A stretch of 64,000 bases of DNA from Paenibacillus tundrae. Its GTDB lineage: Bacteria; Bacillota; Bacilli; Paenibacillales; Paenibacillaceae. The notes below the pieces were generated by a model that was not told the DNA's origin, did no database searches, and was given only the letters and a program-made list of their open reading frames with translations. Both the position numbers and the translations under genes were made by a program. The stretch covers positions 2,294,001 through 2,358,000 of the forward strand of contig NZ_CP145605.1 of the NCBI RefSeq assembly GCF_036884255.1, in the 5' to 3' direction. Shown here one piece after another: positions 43,939 through 53,094 of this stretch (its first letter is position 1; each line of letters begins with the position of its first letter).

Positions 43939-44859
43939 ATGCAACAGAAGTCCAAATACCATTTTATCAAACTTGTTAGTTGTCTAATCCTCGTCGCTGG
44001 TGTTACGTTTTCTTCGAGAACAATTGCAGAGGGTTCAGTTGAAAGTTATGAGAGCATTCACGGTGCGATTGAACAGCCTATCCGAGCTACATGGGTTTGG
44101 GATACTACGCAGATTCAAAGTCGTCCACAAGAAGTGCTGAAATTTGCCAAAGAAAAAAAGGTGAATACAATTTACCTGCAATTGAATCGGGATGTGAAAA
44201 TTCCTTATTATACAAGCTTTATTCGCGAGGCTAGAGCGAATCATATTGCAGTGGATGTGATGGATGGCAGATCTGCATGGGGATTGACCGAAAGTAGAGG
44301 ACAAATCGCTGATTTTCTGAACTGGATTGAGGCGTATCAAAATCAGGTACAACCAAATGAGAAGTTTGCTGGCATTCATTTGGACATTGAACCCCATGTG
44401 CATCCACAGTGGAAAACGAATCAAGCGAGTGTTATTGCGCAATGGATGGGAAATGTGCAGTACATTATGGATCGTGCTAAACAGATGAAGATGCCGGTTG
44501 GGGCAGATCTGCCGTTCTGGCTGGATAATTACAAAGTTCCTGGTTCGACGCAGGCGGTTAGCAATTGGATGATTCAGAAATATGATTCAATCACAATCAT
44601 GGCCTACCGGGATACAGCAACCGCAATTTATAATGTGGCGAAGGATGAACTTATCGATGCAGCACAACAAGGCAAGAAGATATCCATCGCTATAGAGACG
44701 AAGCAAAGTAAAGAGGGCGACTTTATTACCTTCTATGAAGAGGGTTCGGAGTACATGGAGTCTCAGCTTAAGCTGGTGGAGAATATGGCAAAAGTACATT
44801 CATCCTTTAACGGATTCTCAATTCATGAGTACACGTCTTGGAAAACTCTAAAGAACTAG
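43939..44859 (+). CDS. Secreted TIM-barrel-like protein, possible GH18-like hydrolase
   Basis: A 306-aa protein I cannot place in a named family. Residues 1-31 are a signal peptide (K-S-K-Y-H-F-I-K-L-V-S-C-L-I-L-V). The body reads like a (beta/alpha)8 barrel: R-A-T-W-V-W-D-T opening, N-T-I-Y-L-Q-L-N strand, the acidic strand end F-A-G-I-H-L-D-I-E-P-H near residue 150, P-V-G-A-D-L-P-F-W near 190 and S-I-T-I-M-A-Y-R-D near 215. The D-I-E and M-A-Y-R-D motifs recall the catalytic D-x-E and M-x-Y-D of GH18 enzymes, so hydrolysis of a glycan is possible. ATG 43939 follows GAGGGAG by ten bases. Own terminator; no neighbour clue. Confidence 0.6.
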   Translation: MQQKSKYHFIKLVSCLILVAGVTFSSRTIAEGSVESYESIHGAIEQPIRATWVWDTTQIQSRPQEVLKFAKEKKVNTIYLQLNRDVKIPYYTSFIREARANHIAVDVMDGRSAWGLTESRGQIADFLNWIEAYQNQVQPNEKFAGIHLDIEPHVHPQWKTNQASVIAQWMGNVQYIMDRAKQMKMPVGADLPFWLDNYKVPGSTQAVSNWMIQKYDSITIMAYRDTATAIYNVAKDELIDAAQQGKKISIAIETKQSKEGDFITFYEEGSEYMESQLKLVENMAKVHSSFNGFSIHEYTSWKTLKN

Positions 44860-44901
44860 TGAGTATAAGCTTCTAATTTTAATGTAGAAAAAAGAAAACA
44901 C

Positions 44902-44960
44902 CCTTCCCAAAGATGTCGCGACGATTCCTGTTGCTGACATCTTTTTTGACTTAGGGAAGG
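44902..44960 (+). terminator. Terminator after the TIM-barrel-like protein
   Basis: An inner AAGATGTC/GACATCTT hairpin followed by T residues is enclosed by an outer ccttccc/gggaagg stem. It may also work for the convergent AraC gene. Confidence 0.75.
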
Positions 44961-45069
44961 CTGTGAGATGCTTGAATCAAGAGCTTTTGAATGAATTTTA
45001 GCGAACATGCCGGGATCCATGTGTATGAGCTAATATGTTACCATGTACCCGCAGGCTAAGTAATGACGA

Positions 45070-45984
45070 TCAGATTAGCATGGGCTCTACGTCAACTTTC
45101 TCATAGAACATTTTTCGATACTGTGATGGGGTGGTGCTCTTATGTTTCTTGAACGTGGTAATAAAGTAGCTTAGGTGCTCAAAGCCAACGTCCATCGCAA
45201 TGTCTACGATTTTATGATCGGTATTCTCCAGCAGGTAGCAGGCCTGTTGCACTCTGTAATAATTAATGTAATCGACAGGACTTTTTTGCACCATCTGTTT
45301 GAAGAATCGGCAAAAGTGGCCTTCACTCATGTTTGCCTCATCTGCTAATTCCTTCAGCCTTAATGCTTCTGGATAATGTTGATGAATGTACGATAGCACC
45401 GACTTCAAGCGTTCCATTTTATCATGGCTGCCTGTAGGAAGAGTACCATTAGTAGTAGCTGGAAGCATGTGCTCGAACATCTGTGCAAATATAAGATACA
45501 AATATGCTTTGGTGGTCATTTCACATGTCTCTGAGCTCGTTGCGTGTTCGGCAAATATGCGTTGTAAATACAGCAGGATTTCTTGTCCCCAAGCATCGCT
45601 AGGCTTGATGTGGTTGGGAGGCACGAGTGTCTTGTGAACGAGCGGATGAATAAACTTTTCTTGAATCGTATCAAAAGTGCGACTCCCTAGCAGTTCAGCG
45701 CTAAACACAATGGAAGAAAAGACGCAAGGAGTAGTACCCTTCAAATAACCAACGTGAATTTCTCCGCGGTTAACAAAAATGGCTTCCCCAGCCTGTACCT
45801 CAACGGTGTTCATATCAATCTGAAAGACCGCACTTCCCTGTGTAACCATAGTAAACTCCATCTCGTCATGCCAGTGGCAATCAAGAATGATATCACCGTC
45901 CAACTGTTGAATATCCGGATATACACTAACAGGATACATGGCATCTCCGTGTACCCGATCCTCTCGTAAACGTTCGCGTTCCAT
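45070..45984 (-). CDS. AraC-family regulator with cupin sensor
   Basis: A 304-aa regulator. Residues 20-100 form a cupin-type sugar-sensing domain (D-C-H-W-H-D-E-M-E-F, then G-E-A-I-F-V-N-R-G-E-I-H near 70). The C-terminal 100 residues form the AraC double helix-turn-helix: L-A-D-E-A-N-M-S-E-G-H-F-C-R-F-F-K-Q and the signature V-G-F-E-H-L-S-Y-F-I-T-T-F-K-K-H. It is divergent from the alpha-xylosidase gene, 206 bp apart, so it probably regulates that gene in response to a xyloside or its product (inference). The intergenic region carries a cre site. Confidence 0.9.
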   Translation of the reverse strand: MERERLREDRVHGDAMYPVSVYPDIQQLDGDIILDCHWHDEMEFTMVTQGSAVFQIDMNTVEVQAGEAIFVNRGEIHVGYLKGTTPCVFSSIVFSAELLGSRTFDTIQEKFIHPLVHKTLVPPNHIKPSDAWGQEILLYLQRIFAEHATSSETCEMTTKAYLYLIFAQMFEHMLPATTNGTLPTGSHDKMERLKSVLSYIHQHYPEALRLKELADEANMSEGHFCRFFKQMVQKSPVDYINYYRVQQACYLLENTDHKIVDIAMDVGFEHLSYFITTFKKHKSTTPSQYRKMFYEKVDVEPMLI

Positions 45985-46047
45985 GATGTGACTCCTTCAA
46001 TGATCATTATTAATGAGGCAATTAAATGTAAATGAAATTGATGCTAA

Positions 46048-46061
46048 TGTAATCGTTTCCA
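46048..46061 (+). promoter_or_regulatory. cre-like site in the araC / alpha-xylosidase intergenic region
   Basis: TGTAATCGTTTCCA matches the cre consensus at 13 of 14 positions (position 12 is C instead of A/T). It lies 130 bp before the alpha-xylosidase ATG. Confidence 0.55.
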
Positions 46062-46190
46062 TTGATTGGTGTTATTTATCGAGAAAACGTTCAGAAATAT
46101 CAAAATCGTGATATATTTGGTCAAAATAAGAGAAGAAATTCATGATTAATATCAATATTATTATAGTATAACCGAAGGGGGTAATCAAAG

Positions 46191-48509
46191 ATGAAATTTA
46201 CGGACGGCTATTGGCAAACCCGCGAAGGATATCATGTACAAAATCCTGCGGATATTCGAGATATCGTACAAAAAGGTGATTCCTTTACAGTATATGCAGC
46301 AACGAAACGCATTGAACGCAAGGGAGATACGTTGAACGGCACATTGCTCAAAGCAACGTACAGCTCACCGATGCCAGATGTGATCCGGGTACAACTGAAC
46401 CATCACAAAGGCAAAGTGAATCCTGGTCCCGAATTTGCTCTGAACACATTAAATACGGATGTAAAGATCACTCGTGATGAGAACGGTGCAGAGTTGCAAA
46501 GTGGCAACTTACGTGTAACCGTTAACAAAGCAAGTGGTTGGGACATCGGTTTCCACTATAATGAGAAACGTTTGACAGGCAGTGGCTGGAGAGGCCCAGC
46601 ATACATTGAGTCTGCGACTGAAGGCGCATTCTTCCGCGAGCAGCTTGAGCTTGGAGTTGGGGAATATGTATATGGCTTGGGTGAGCGCTTTACGCCGTTT
46701 GTGAAAAATGGTCAAGTCGTGGATATCTGGAATGAAGATGGTGGTACAAGTAGTGAACAAGCGTACAAAAATATTCCATTCTACCTGTCCAACAAAGGAT
46801 ACGGTGTGTTCGTAAACCACCCAGAGAAGGTATCTTATGAGATTGCTTCCGAGAATGTATCTAAAGTACAGTTTAGCGTAGAGGGCGAGTCCCTGGAATA
46901 CTTCATTATCGGTGGTAACAATCCGAAGGAAGTTCTGGACAACTATACGAAGCTCACTGGCAAACCGGCATTGCCACCGGCATGGACGTTCGGTTTGTGG
47001 CTGACAACTTCATTCACAACAGACTATGATGAAGCAACGGTTAATCATTTTGTAGATGGCATGGCTGAACGTGATCTGCCACTTTCCGTATTCCACTTTG
47101 ACTGCTTCTGGATGAAAGAATACCAATGGTGTGATTTTGAATGGGATGAGGATATGTTCCCAGACCCAGTAGGTATGCTTAGTCGTTTGAAAGACAAAGG
47201 TCTCAAAATCTGTGCATGGATTAACCCTTACATTGCTGAGAAATCCATTTTGTTTGATGAAGGTATGGAGAAGGGTTATCTAGTCAAAACAGCAGACGGA
47301 AGCGTATGGCAATGGGATAAATGGCAAGCGGGTATGGGTCTCGTAGATTTCACGAATCCAGAAGCTACCGATTGGTATAAAGGTAAATTGAAAACATTGA
47401 TTGAGCAAGGTGTAGATTGCTTCAAAACGGACTTTGGCGAAAGAATTCCAACGGATGTGGTCTATTACGATGGTTCCGATCCGGTGAAAATGCACAACTA
47501 TTATACGTTCCTATACAACAAAGCTGTGTTTGAAGTATTGGAAGAGAACCTGGGCAAGAACGAAGCGGCATTGTTTGCACGCTCTGCAACCGTTGGTGGC
47601 CAACAGTTCCCTGTACACTGGGGCGGCGATTGTTCTTCCAACTACTCATCGATGGCAGAATCACTGCGCGGTGGATTATCCCTTGGTCTGTCAGGCTTCG
47701 GCTTCTGGAGCCACGATATTAGTGGATTCGAGAAAACAGCAGAACCAGACGTATACAAACGCTGGGTACAATTCGGTCTACTCTCATCCCACAGCCGTCT
47801 CCATGGTAATGAATCCTATCGTGTACCTTGGTTGTTCGATGAAGAAGCTGTTGATGTGGTGCGTGACTTCACGAAGCTTAAACTTAGCTTGATGCCATAT
47901 CTGTTCAATTCTGCAGTGGAATCGACTGTTCGGGGATTGCCAATGATGCGTGCAATGGTGCTGGAGTTCCCTGAAGATCCAACATGTGCAACAATTGATA
48001 CGCAATACATGTTTGGTGATTCTATTCTGGTCGCACCAATCTTCAATAAAGAAGGCGATGTAACATATTACCTACCAGAAGGCACATGGACGAACTATCT
48101 GACAGGAACCAAGGTAGAGGGTGGACGTTGGGTTAGCGAGAACCATGACTTCAAAACACTGCCTATGATGATTAAGCCGAACAGTCTTATCGCTGTAGGT
48201 GCAGTTGATGGCAAACCAGACTATGACTTCGCTCAAGATGTTTCCTTGCACTTGTTCGAATTAGCTGATGGTCAGCAAGCTCAAGCGGTAGTCGTGAATC
48301 AAGGCGCTGAGCAGGAGCTTGCTGTTCAAGTATCACGTAATGGTTCGGTTCTAGAAGTTACCGCAGAAGGTGCGGGCAAACCTTGGAGTCTTGTACTTCG
48401 TGGTCTTGGTAGTGTATCCAGTGTTGAAGGTGGCTCCTACGTTTCTGGTGAGCATGGTGTAGTTGTTACGCCAGCATCTGATGCAAAACAAATCTCCATT
48501 CAATTGTAA
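46191..48509 (+). CDS. yicI: Alpha-xylosidase (GH31, YicI type)
   Basis: A 772-aa enzyme releasing alpha-linked xylose, for example from isoprimeverose of xyloglucan. It aligns along its full length with E. coli YicI as I remember it (also 772 aa): F-G-L-W-L-T-T-S-F-T-T near residue 264, V-F-H-F-D-C-F-W-M near 302, the nucleophile Asp near residue 414 in C-F-K-T-D-F-G-E-R-I-P, and the acid/base Asp near 480 in H-W-G-G-D-C. The N-terminal beta-sandwich and C-terminal beta domains are complete. There is no signal peptide, so it acts in the cytoplasm on imported oligosaccharides. AAGGGGG precedes the ATG. No transporter gene is adjacent. Regulated probably by the divergent AraC protein and CcpA. 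Confidence 0.95.
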   Translation: MKFTDGYWQTREGYHVQNPADIRDIVQKGDSFTVYAATKRIERKGDTLNGTLLKATYSSPMPDVIRVQLNHHKGKVNPGPEFALNTLNTDVKITRDENGAELQSGNLRVTVNKASGWDIGFHYNEKRLTGSGWRGPAYIESATEGAFFREQLELGVGEYVYGLGERFTPFVKNGQVVDIWNEDGGTSSEQAYKNIPFYLSNKGYGVFVNHPEKVSYEIASENVSKVQFSVEGESLEYFIIGGNNPKEVLDNYTKLTGKPALPPAWTFGLWLTTSFTTDYDEATVNHFVDGMAERDLPLSVFHFDCFWMKEYQWCDFEWDEDMFPDPVGMLSRLKDKGLKICAWINPYIAEKSILFDEGMEKGYLVKTADGSVWQWDKWQAGMGLVDFTNPEATDWYKGKLKTLIEQGVDCFKTDFGERIPTDVVYYDGSDPVKMHNYYTFLYNKAVFEVLEENLGKNEAALFARSATVGGQQFPVHWGGDCSSNYSSMAESLRGGLSLGLSGFGFWSHDISGFEKTAEPDVYKRWVQFGLLSSHSRLHGNESYRVPWLFDEEAVDVVRDFTKLKLSLMPYLFNSAVESTVRGLPMMRAMVLEFPEDPTCATIDTQYMFGDSILVAPIFNKEGDVTYYLPEGTWTNYLTGTKVEGGRWVSENHDFKTLPMMIKPNSLIAVGAVDGKPDYDFAQDVSLHLFELADGQQAQAVVVNQGAEQELAVQVSRNGSVLEVTAEGAGKPWSLVLRGLGSVSSVEGGSYVSGEHGVVVTPASDAKQISIQL

Positions 48510-48549
48510 TGTTCTAATCGTCTAAATGAAGATAGAATAGAGAAGAAGG

Positions 48550-48574
48550 ACGGTGCCGAAAGGTGCCGTTTTTC
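48550..48574 (+). terminator. Terminator after the alpha-xylosidase
   Basis: Perfect ACGGTGCC-gaaa-GGTGCCGT hairpin followed by five T residues. Confidence 0.88.
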
Positions 48575-48642
48575 TCTTGCTGTTGTTATCCGTTTTCTCT
48601 AAATAGCTTCAACATATCATTACAGTTAGGGGATTAAGCTAT

Positions 48643-49653
48643 ATGGACTCCATTCACTCCAAATTACATCAACCTATTACGCCAGAAATGCTGTACACCT
48701 TAGTAGAACATACATTTGGTGCAAATACTCATGTAAAGCAATACGGTCTGTTACAAGGTGGTTTGTTTAACACCACTTATCGTATAGAGCTCGATCATCC
48801 TAAGTACCCGGATGTCATTTTAAGATTAGCACCTGAGCGAGTACAAGGAGATGGCAGTGAACATTCACTCCTTGATCCTTTATTTTCATTTGAACGTACC
48901 ATGATGGCATCTGAACCGATCATCTATGAGTATTATCGCGAGCAAGGCATTCCATGTGCATCGGTTATTGCCTGTGACTCTAGCGGGATGAAAATACCAA
49001 GAACGTATATGTTCATGGGATTTATCCCTAGTCAGCAGTTAAATGATTCTTCGTTGTTAGCAAAAGACAAAAAAGAACTTTATCGCCAATTAGGCGCATA
49101 TACCGCTACAATGCATACCATTCAGGCAGATACATTTGGATGGCCACAAGCAGATGGAACGATAAAGGGGTCTACACGTTGGTCGGAGGTGTTAACAGCC
49201 TATGCAGCGGAGACAGCAGCTAAGGCAGCACAGGCACAGTATATGGCTGGAGTAGGCGAAGAAATCTTAGCGATTCTAGAAGTTAATCAACTTGTCTTAG
49301 ACCAGGTGACGGAGCCAGTTTTAGTTCATAATGACTTATGGGAAGCTAATGTGTTAATCCATGAGCAACAGGGACAGCTAAGTATTGCGGCCATTATTGA
49401 CGGAGATCGCTCCATGTTTGCTGATCGTGAGTTCGAGGCGATCTTATCGACTGAATCAATCGACTTTCATGAAGGTTATGGACGCTCGCTTGATATGTCT
49501 GAAGAAGGACAGTTACGGCGGTTTATTTACCGCCTAGTGTCAGCTTATTTTAATGCCTATGTTCATGAGCATCAGGTCAATCAGCATGAAGATGCACAGA
49601 AGTATCAACACAGGACGTTGAGTCTGCTCAAGGAATGGAGAGAACGGAATTAG
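48643..49653 (+). CDS. Phosphotransferase of the aminoglycoside phosphotransferase (APH) fold
   Basis: A 336-aa kinase-like protein. The nucleotide loop is G-L-L-Q-G-G-L-F-N-T-T-Y near residue 36, the Brenner motif with catalytic Asp is V-L-V-H-N-D-L-W-E-A-N-V near 226, and the metal-binding Asp is I-I-D-G-D-R-S near 249. The family phosphorylates many small molecules (choline, methylthioribose, homoserine, fructosamine, antibiotics); nothing here decides which. It should not be read as a resistance gene on this evidence. TTAGGGGA precedes the ATG. It stands alone between the xylosidase terminator and an MFS transporter. Confidence 0.85.
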   Translation: MDSIHSKLHQPITPEMLYTLVEHTFGANTHVKQYGLLQGGLFNTTYRIELDHPKYPDVILRLAPERVQGDGSEHSLLDPLFSFERTMMASEPIIYEYYREQGIPCASVIACDSSGMKIPRTYMFMGFIPSQQLNDSSLLAKDKKELYRQLGAYTATMHTIQADTFGWPQADGTIKGSTRWSEVLTAYAAETAAKAAQAQYMAGVGEEILAILEVNQLVLDQVTEPVLVHNDLWEANVLIHEQQGQLSIAAIIDGDRSMFADREFEAILSTESIDFHEGYGRSLDMSEEGQLRRFIYRLVSAYFNAYVHEHQVNQHEDAQKYQHRTLSLLKEWRERN

Positions 49654-49785
49654 TCGCATCGTGTAAAGGTTCATGAAGTGTTGCTCTATGTAATTCAACG
49701 AACTTTTTACATATCCCGAATAAACATCTGCACAATGACCCACAATAACATTGATATTCCTGATCCCTTTAAAGGTGGTTGAGGT

Positions 49786-51084
49786 ATGAGTGATAAAAAG
49801 TGGGATCTTGTCGCACTTGCTTCTATTCCGGTAATTATGACCTTGGGAAACTCCATGTTAATTCCGATTCTTCCTCAGATAGAGCGTGAATTAAAGGTGT
49901 CGTCCTTCAAAGTCAGTATGTTGATTACCGTGTACGCCATTGTTGCTATCCTCCTGATCCCGATTGCCGGATATTTATCTGATCGGTTTGGGCGTAAGGT
50001 TGTTATTATTCCCAGCTTGATCATCGCGGCTGCTGGAGGTGCGGTGGCGGGTGGTGCCGCATGGTTAATGAACGGAGATGCCGCTTACTGGGTGATACTC
50101 GGAGGCAGGCTATTGCAAGGTATAGGTGCTGCAGGTGCATTCCCCATCGTCATTCCGCTTGTGGGTGATATGTTTAGCGATGAAAATGAAGTCAGCAAGA
50201 GCTTAGGCATCATTGAAACATCCAATACCTTCGGTAAAGTATTAAGTCCTATCCTTGGTGCAGCTCTGGCTGTCTGGTTATGGTATTTACCGTTTATGGC
50301 AATCCCTGTATTATGTCTCATTTCACTGTTGCTGGTTATCTTCTTGGTGAAAACACCTAAGAAAAAAGAAAAACCTCCTACGTTCTCGGAATTCATCGCT
50401 TCTATACGGAACGTGCTCAAGCAAAAAGGTCGTTGGCTCTATGCGCTGTTTGCCATCGGTGGAATCTGCATGTTTGTTATTTTTGGTGTGCTTTTTTATT
50501 TGTCTGAGACCTTGGAAACGGAGTTCAAGCTAAAGGGTGTGCTAAAAGGGCTTGTGTTAGCTATTCCATTAGCAGCGCTATGCCTGGCTTCGTTCCTGGC
50601 AGGAAAGTGGATTGGCAAGAGCAAAACCCGTATGAAATGGATTGGATTCTCGGGTTTAGTGATTTTGACTGCCTCACTGGTTGTTATGGGGCTATGGGAC
50701 AATATATATGCTGTCGTAGGTTTATTTACCTTAGGCAGTGCAGGAATCGGTGCAACGTTGCCATGTCTTGATGCATTAATAACCGAAGGTGTGGATAAGA
50801 AGCAACGAGGCACGATCACTGCTTTATTCAGTAGTATGCGCTTTATCGGAGTGTCCTTGGGGCCACCTGTCATATCCTTGTTAATTGGACGTGCTCATCT
50901 CTTAATCTTCGGCGTACTTGCTGCGACAGGGGCAATTGGTGGTTTGCTTACACTCTTTGCGGTGAAACCTGAGAAAAGTAATACCGGAACAGAAGACGGT
51001 AAGCAAGAAGATGAAGAAGAAGAGAACGTGAAAGAGACGGGACGAGTGCTGCCGAAATTAGGAAAAAGAAGAAGCCCATTCTAA
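49786..51084 (+). CDS. MFS transporter (drug:H+ antiporter-like)
   Basis: A 432-aa major facilitator with twelve hydrophobic segments. The first loop motif G-Y-L-S-D-R-F-G-R-K near residue 65 is the MFS motif A, and G-R-L-L-Q-G-I-G-A-A-G near 105 resembles motif C-type sequences of drug:H+ antiporters. The C-terminal 35 residues are a highly charged cytoplasmic tail (E-D-E-E-E-E-N-V-K). AAAGGTGGTTGAGG precedes the ATG. Substrate unknown. It converges on a second MFS gene with a shared terminator between. Confidence 0.88.
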   Translation: MSDKKWDLVALASIPVIMTLGNSMLIPILPQIERELKVSSFKVSMLITVYAIVAILLIPIAGYLSDRFGRKVVIIPSLIIAAAGGAVAGGAAWLMNGDAAYWVILGGRLLQGIGAAGAFPIVIPLVGDMFSDENEVSKSLGIIETSNTFGKVLSPILGAALAVWLWYLPFMAIPVLCLISLLLVIFLVKTPKKKEKPPTFSEFIASIRNVLKQKGRWLYALFAIGGICMFVIFGVLFYLSETLETEFKLKGVLKGLVLAIPLAALCLASFLAGKWIGKSKTRMKWIGFSGLVILTASLVVMGLWDNIYAVVGLFTLGSAGIGATLPCLDALITEGVDKKQRGTITALFSSMRFIGVSLGPPVISLLIGRAHLLIFGVLAATGAIGGLLTLFAVKPEKSNTGTEDGKQEDEEEENVKETGRVLPKLGKRRSPF

Positions 51085-51115
51085 AGAGAATGTTGCTTAC
51101 GCACAGACACAAAGC

Positions 51116-51171
51116 AAAAATGCGTTGCGCATGAGATACGACCGATGTACTCATGTGACAACGCATTTTTT
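51116..51171. terminator. Bidirectional terminator between convergent MFS genes
   Basis: AAAAATGCGTTG pairs with CAACGCATTTTTT, with an inner gcatgaga/ctcatgtg stem. It has A residues on the left and T residues on the right, so it can act on both strands. Confidence 0.85.
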
Positions 51172-51192
51172 GTTGATTTCTAGGATGTAAAA

Positions 51193-52494
51193 TTAATGTT
51201 GATTGCTATCATTAGAAGGTTTAGTTTGGTTAGAGGATTGCTCCTTGTCTGGACTAATATGGGTGTGCTCTAGCAGAGGATGAGGGGTTATCGTGAAGCC
51301 GCCACTTCTCTTGCCTTGAACTAAATAGATGAGCAGGAACACAATCATGAACATGACCGAATAGCGATACATATCCGTGTAACTTGTGAGGGATGCAATA
51401 CCACCAAGCAATAGAGCACCAGTTGCGATACCTAAATCAAGACTATTCAAAAACATGCCATTGGCCATTCCGCGCTGAGAAGGCGCTACAATCTGAATCA
51501 TCCAGGTTTGCAGAGAAGACTGCATGGAGCCATAGCCAACACCGTAAATAAATGCTGCTATAAATAACACCAGCATAGAGGTTGCATACGAAAGAATAAT
51601 TAACCCAATCGCGATGAATATCGCTCCAGGAATCAGCAGCGCTTTGGGTCCTTTTTGATCATAAAGACGCCCAGCAAAGGGTCTGACCAGCAGAACTGCA
51701 ATTGCATTAAATAGGAAGAACAGTGCGGGATTAGAGAGGTTAGCTTCCTTACCGTATAACACAATAAAACCAACAAGTCCCCCATATGTGATGGATAATA
51801 AGCCATTCAGCACACTTGGCAAAATCAATTTACGATTGAAAGGGATCTTTTCACCTTTTGCAGCTGACGTAGGAACTGCTCCTGCTCCTATGTGTGTCAC
51901 TTGGTCGTGCTGAGATGCCTTTTTCCGTGTTAACGAATAACTCAGCGGGTAAATGACAGCAATTACACCTGCTGTACATAACATTAACGTAACGAATCCT
52001 TGGCCTTGCAGCAATGTGACCCCGATAATGGGACCCATGGACATGGCAAGACTTGTGGATAAGCCGAAATAGCCCATTCCTTCACCCATCCGTTTAACCG
52101 GAACAATATCAGATGCCATTGTTGGGAAAGCAGTACTGCTCATACCAAATCCCACACCAAATAGCATACGTAGCAATAGCAGAACTACAATGCCTGCAGC
52201 AAAGTAGTAGCCCAGTGTAGCTAATAGAGCGATGGACAGACCCACATAGATCATCGTGTTCCGTAGACCTTTCTCTAAAGCCTTGGCAGAGTACAGTCTT
52301 GCAGCAATGGCACTAAGTGCAAAGAGACAGGTGAACAAACTGACCTCGAATGCATTGGCATGAAAACGATCCTGCACATAAGCGGGCAGTGGAGAGACGA
52401 TCATATGCAGCTGCAGAAACAGCAAAAAATTACATAGCATTAATAATATAAAATCGGTTGTCCATAATTTCACTTGTGTAGATTGTGTATTCAT
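51193..52494 (-). CDS. MFS transporter downstream of marR
   Basis: A 433-aa twelve-helix major facilitator. The N-terminal half has S-P-L-P-A-Y-V-Q-D near residue 32 and a degenerate motif A (A-A-R-L-Y-S-A-K-A-L); G-V-G-F-G-M-S-S-T-A-F near 118 and R-P-F-A-G-R-L-Y-D near 278 are further MFS landmarks. A charged central loop lies near 190-210 and a hydrophilic tail follows residue 400. It follows the marR gene by 30 bp on the same strand, so the two are one operon and MarR probably controls its expression. Efflux of a small toxic molecule is the usual role of such pairs; the substrate is not known. Confidence 0.88.
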   Translation of the reverse strand: MNTQSTQVKLWTTDFILLMLCNFLLFLQLHMIVSPLPAYVQDRFHANAFEVSLFTCLFALSAIAARLYSAKALEKGLRNTMIYVGLSIALLATLGYYFAAGIVVLLLLRMLFGVGFGMSSTAFPTMASDIVPVKRMGEGMGYFGLSTSLAMSMGPIIGVTLLQGQGFVTLMLCTAGVIAVIYPLSYSLTRKKASQHDQVTHIGAGAVPTSAAKGEKIPFNRKLILPSVLNGLLSITYGGLVGFIVLYGKEANLSNPALFFLFNAIAVLLVRPFAGRLYDQKGPKALLIPGAIFIAIGLIILSYATSMLVLFIAAFIYGVGYGSMQSSLQTWMIQIVAPSQRGMANGMFLNSLDLGIATGALLLGGIASLTSYTDMYRYSVMFMIVFLLIYLVQGKRSGGFTITPHPLLEHTHISPDKEQSSNQTKPSNDSNQH

Positions 52495-52524
52495 ATAACA
52501 AAATTCCCCCTGATGTTCTTTTCT

Positions 52525-52947
52525 CTAAAGGTTGTGATTAATGAGGGAAAGAGTATGCTTAAATGCTTCCATCTGGTCTTCAGGTATACCTTCAGCAAGT
52601 TCTTTATTCATTTCTCTTTCGATGGGGACGAGGTTGTCCAGCATAGTTCGACCCTCAGTTGTCAGATACAGTAGGTAAGCTCTGCGATCTTGTTCACTTG
52701 TCTGACGTTCTACCCATCCCTTCTTCTCCAGAAGATCAATGATACGGGCAGTCGTTGGCTGGTCCTTAAACACACGCAAGGCGACTTCCTTCTGATTCAC
52801 ACCTTCGCCTTTACCAATATTGAACAGAACAGAGAACTGCTCTGTTGTGATGTCGTACGGTTTGAATTTGGTCGCGAGCAGTGCAACTGCTTTGCGATGC
52901 GTCAAACCTAACATGAAACCTACGGATTGCTCCAATGAATAATCCAT
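52525..52947 (-). CDS. MarR-family regulator of the MFS operon
   Basis: A 140-aa winged-helix regulator starting M-D-Y-S-L-E-Q-S. Recognition region: V-A-L-R-V-F-K-D-Q-P-T-T-A-R-I-I-D-L-L near residues 60-78, and the wing S-E-Q-D-R-R-A-Y-L-L-Y-L-T near 88-100. The frame extends to 52995, but that ATG has no ribosome site and would begin at the -10; the ATG at 52947 fits family length, although its GAGG is 12 bases away. The palindrome at 52998-53017 lies in its promoter, implying autoregulation. It is followed by the MFS gene. Confidence 0.88.
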   Translation of the reverse strand: MDYSLEQSVGFMLGLTHRKAVALLATKFKPYDITTEQFSVLFNIGKGEGVNQKEVALRVFKDQPTTARIIDLLEKKGWVERQTSEQDRRAYLLYLTTEGRTMLDNLVPIEREMNKELAEGIPEDQMEAFKHTLSLINHNL

Positions 52948-52994
52948 ATTTAATGAGAACCTCACTTTCAACAAGGATGAAAACACACTGTACA

Positions 52995-53024
52995 TAAATA
53001 GTTGTTACAACAACTATATGCCAA
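52995..53024 (-). promoter_or_regulatory. marR/MFS promoter with palindromic operator in the spacer
   Basis: On the minus strand TTGGCA (53024-53019), 18 bp, TATTTA (53000-52995). The spacer is covered by the perfect palindrome ATAGTTGT-taca-ACAACTAT (52998-53017), so a bound MarR dimer would block polymerase directly. Confidence 0.7.
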
Positions 53025-53094
53025 ACAAGTAATTTTGTAAAGAGATGGACAGCAGTTGTTCCGTTATTCACAATGAGCTTCAGCGGCAGAAAAG

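Noticed and set aside
48643..49653. APH-fold gene as an aminoglycoside resistance gene
   Set aside because: The fold covers many unrelated small-molecule kinases; nothing specific to antibiotic kinases was seen.
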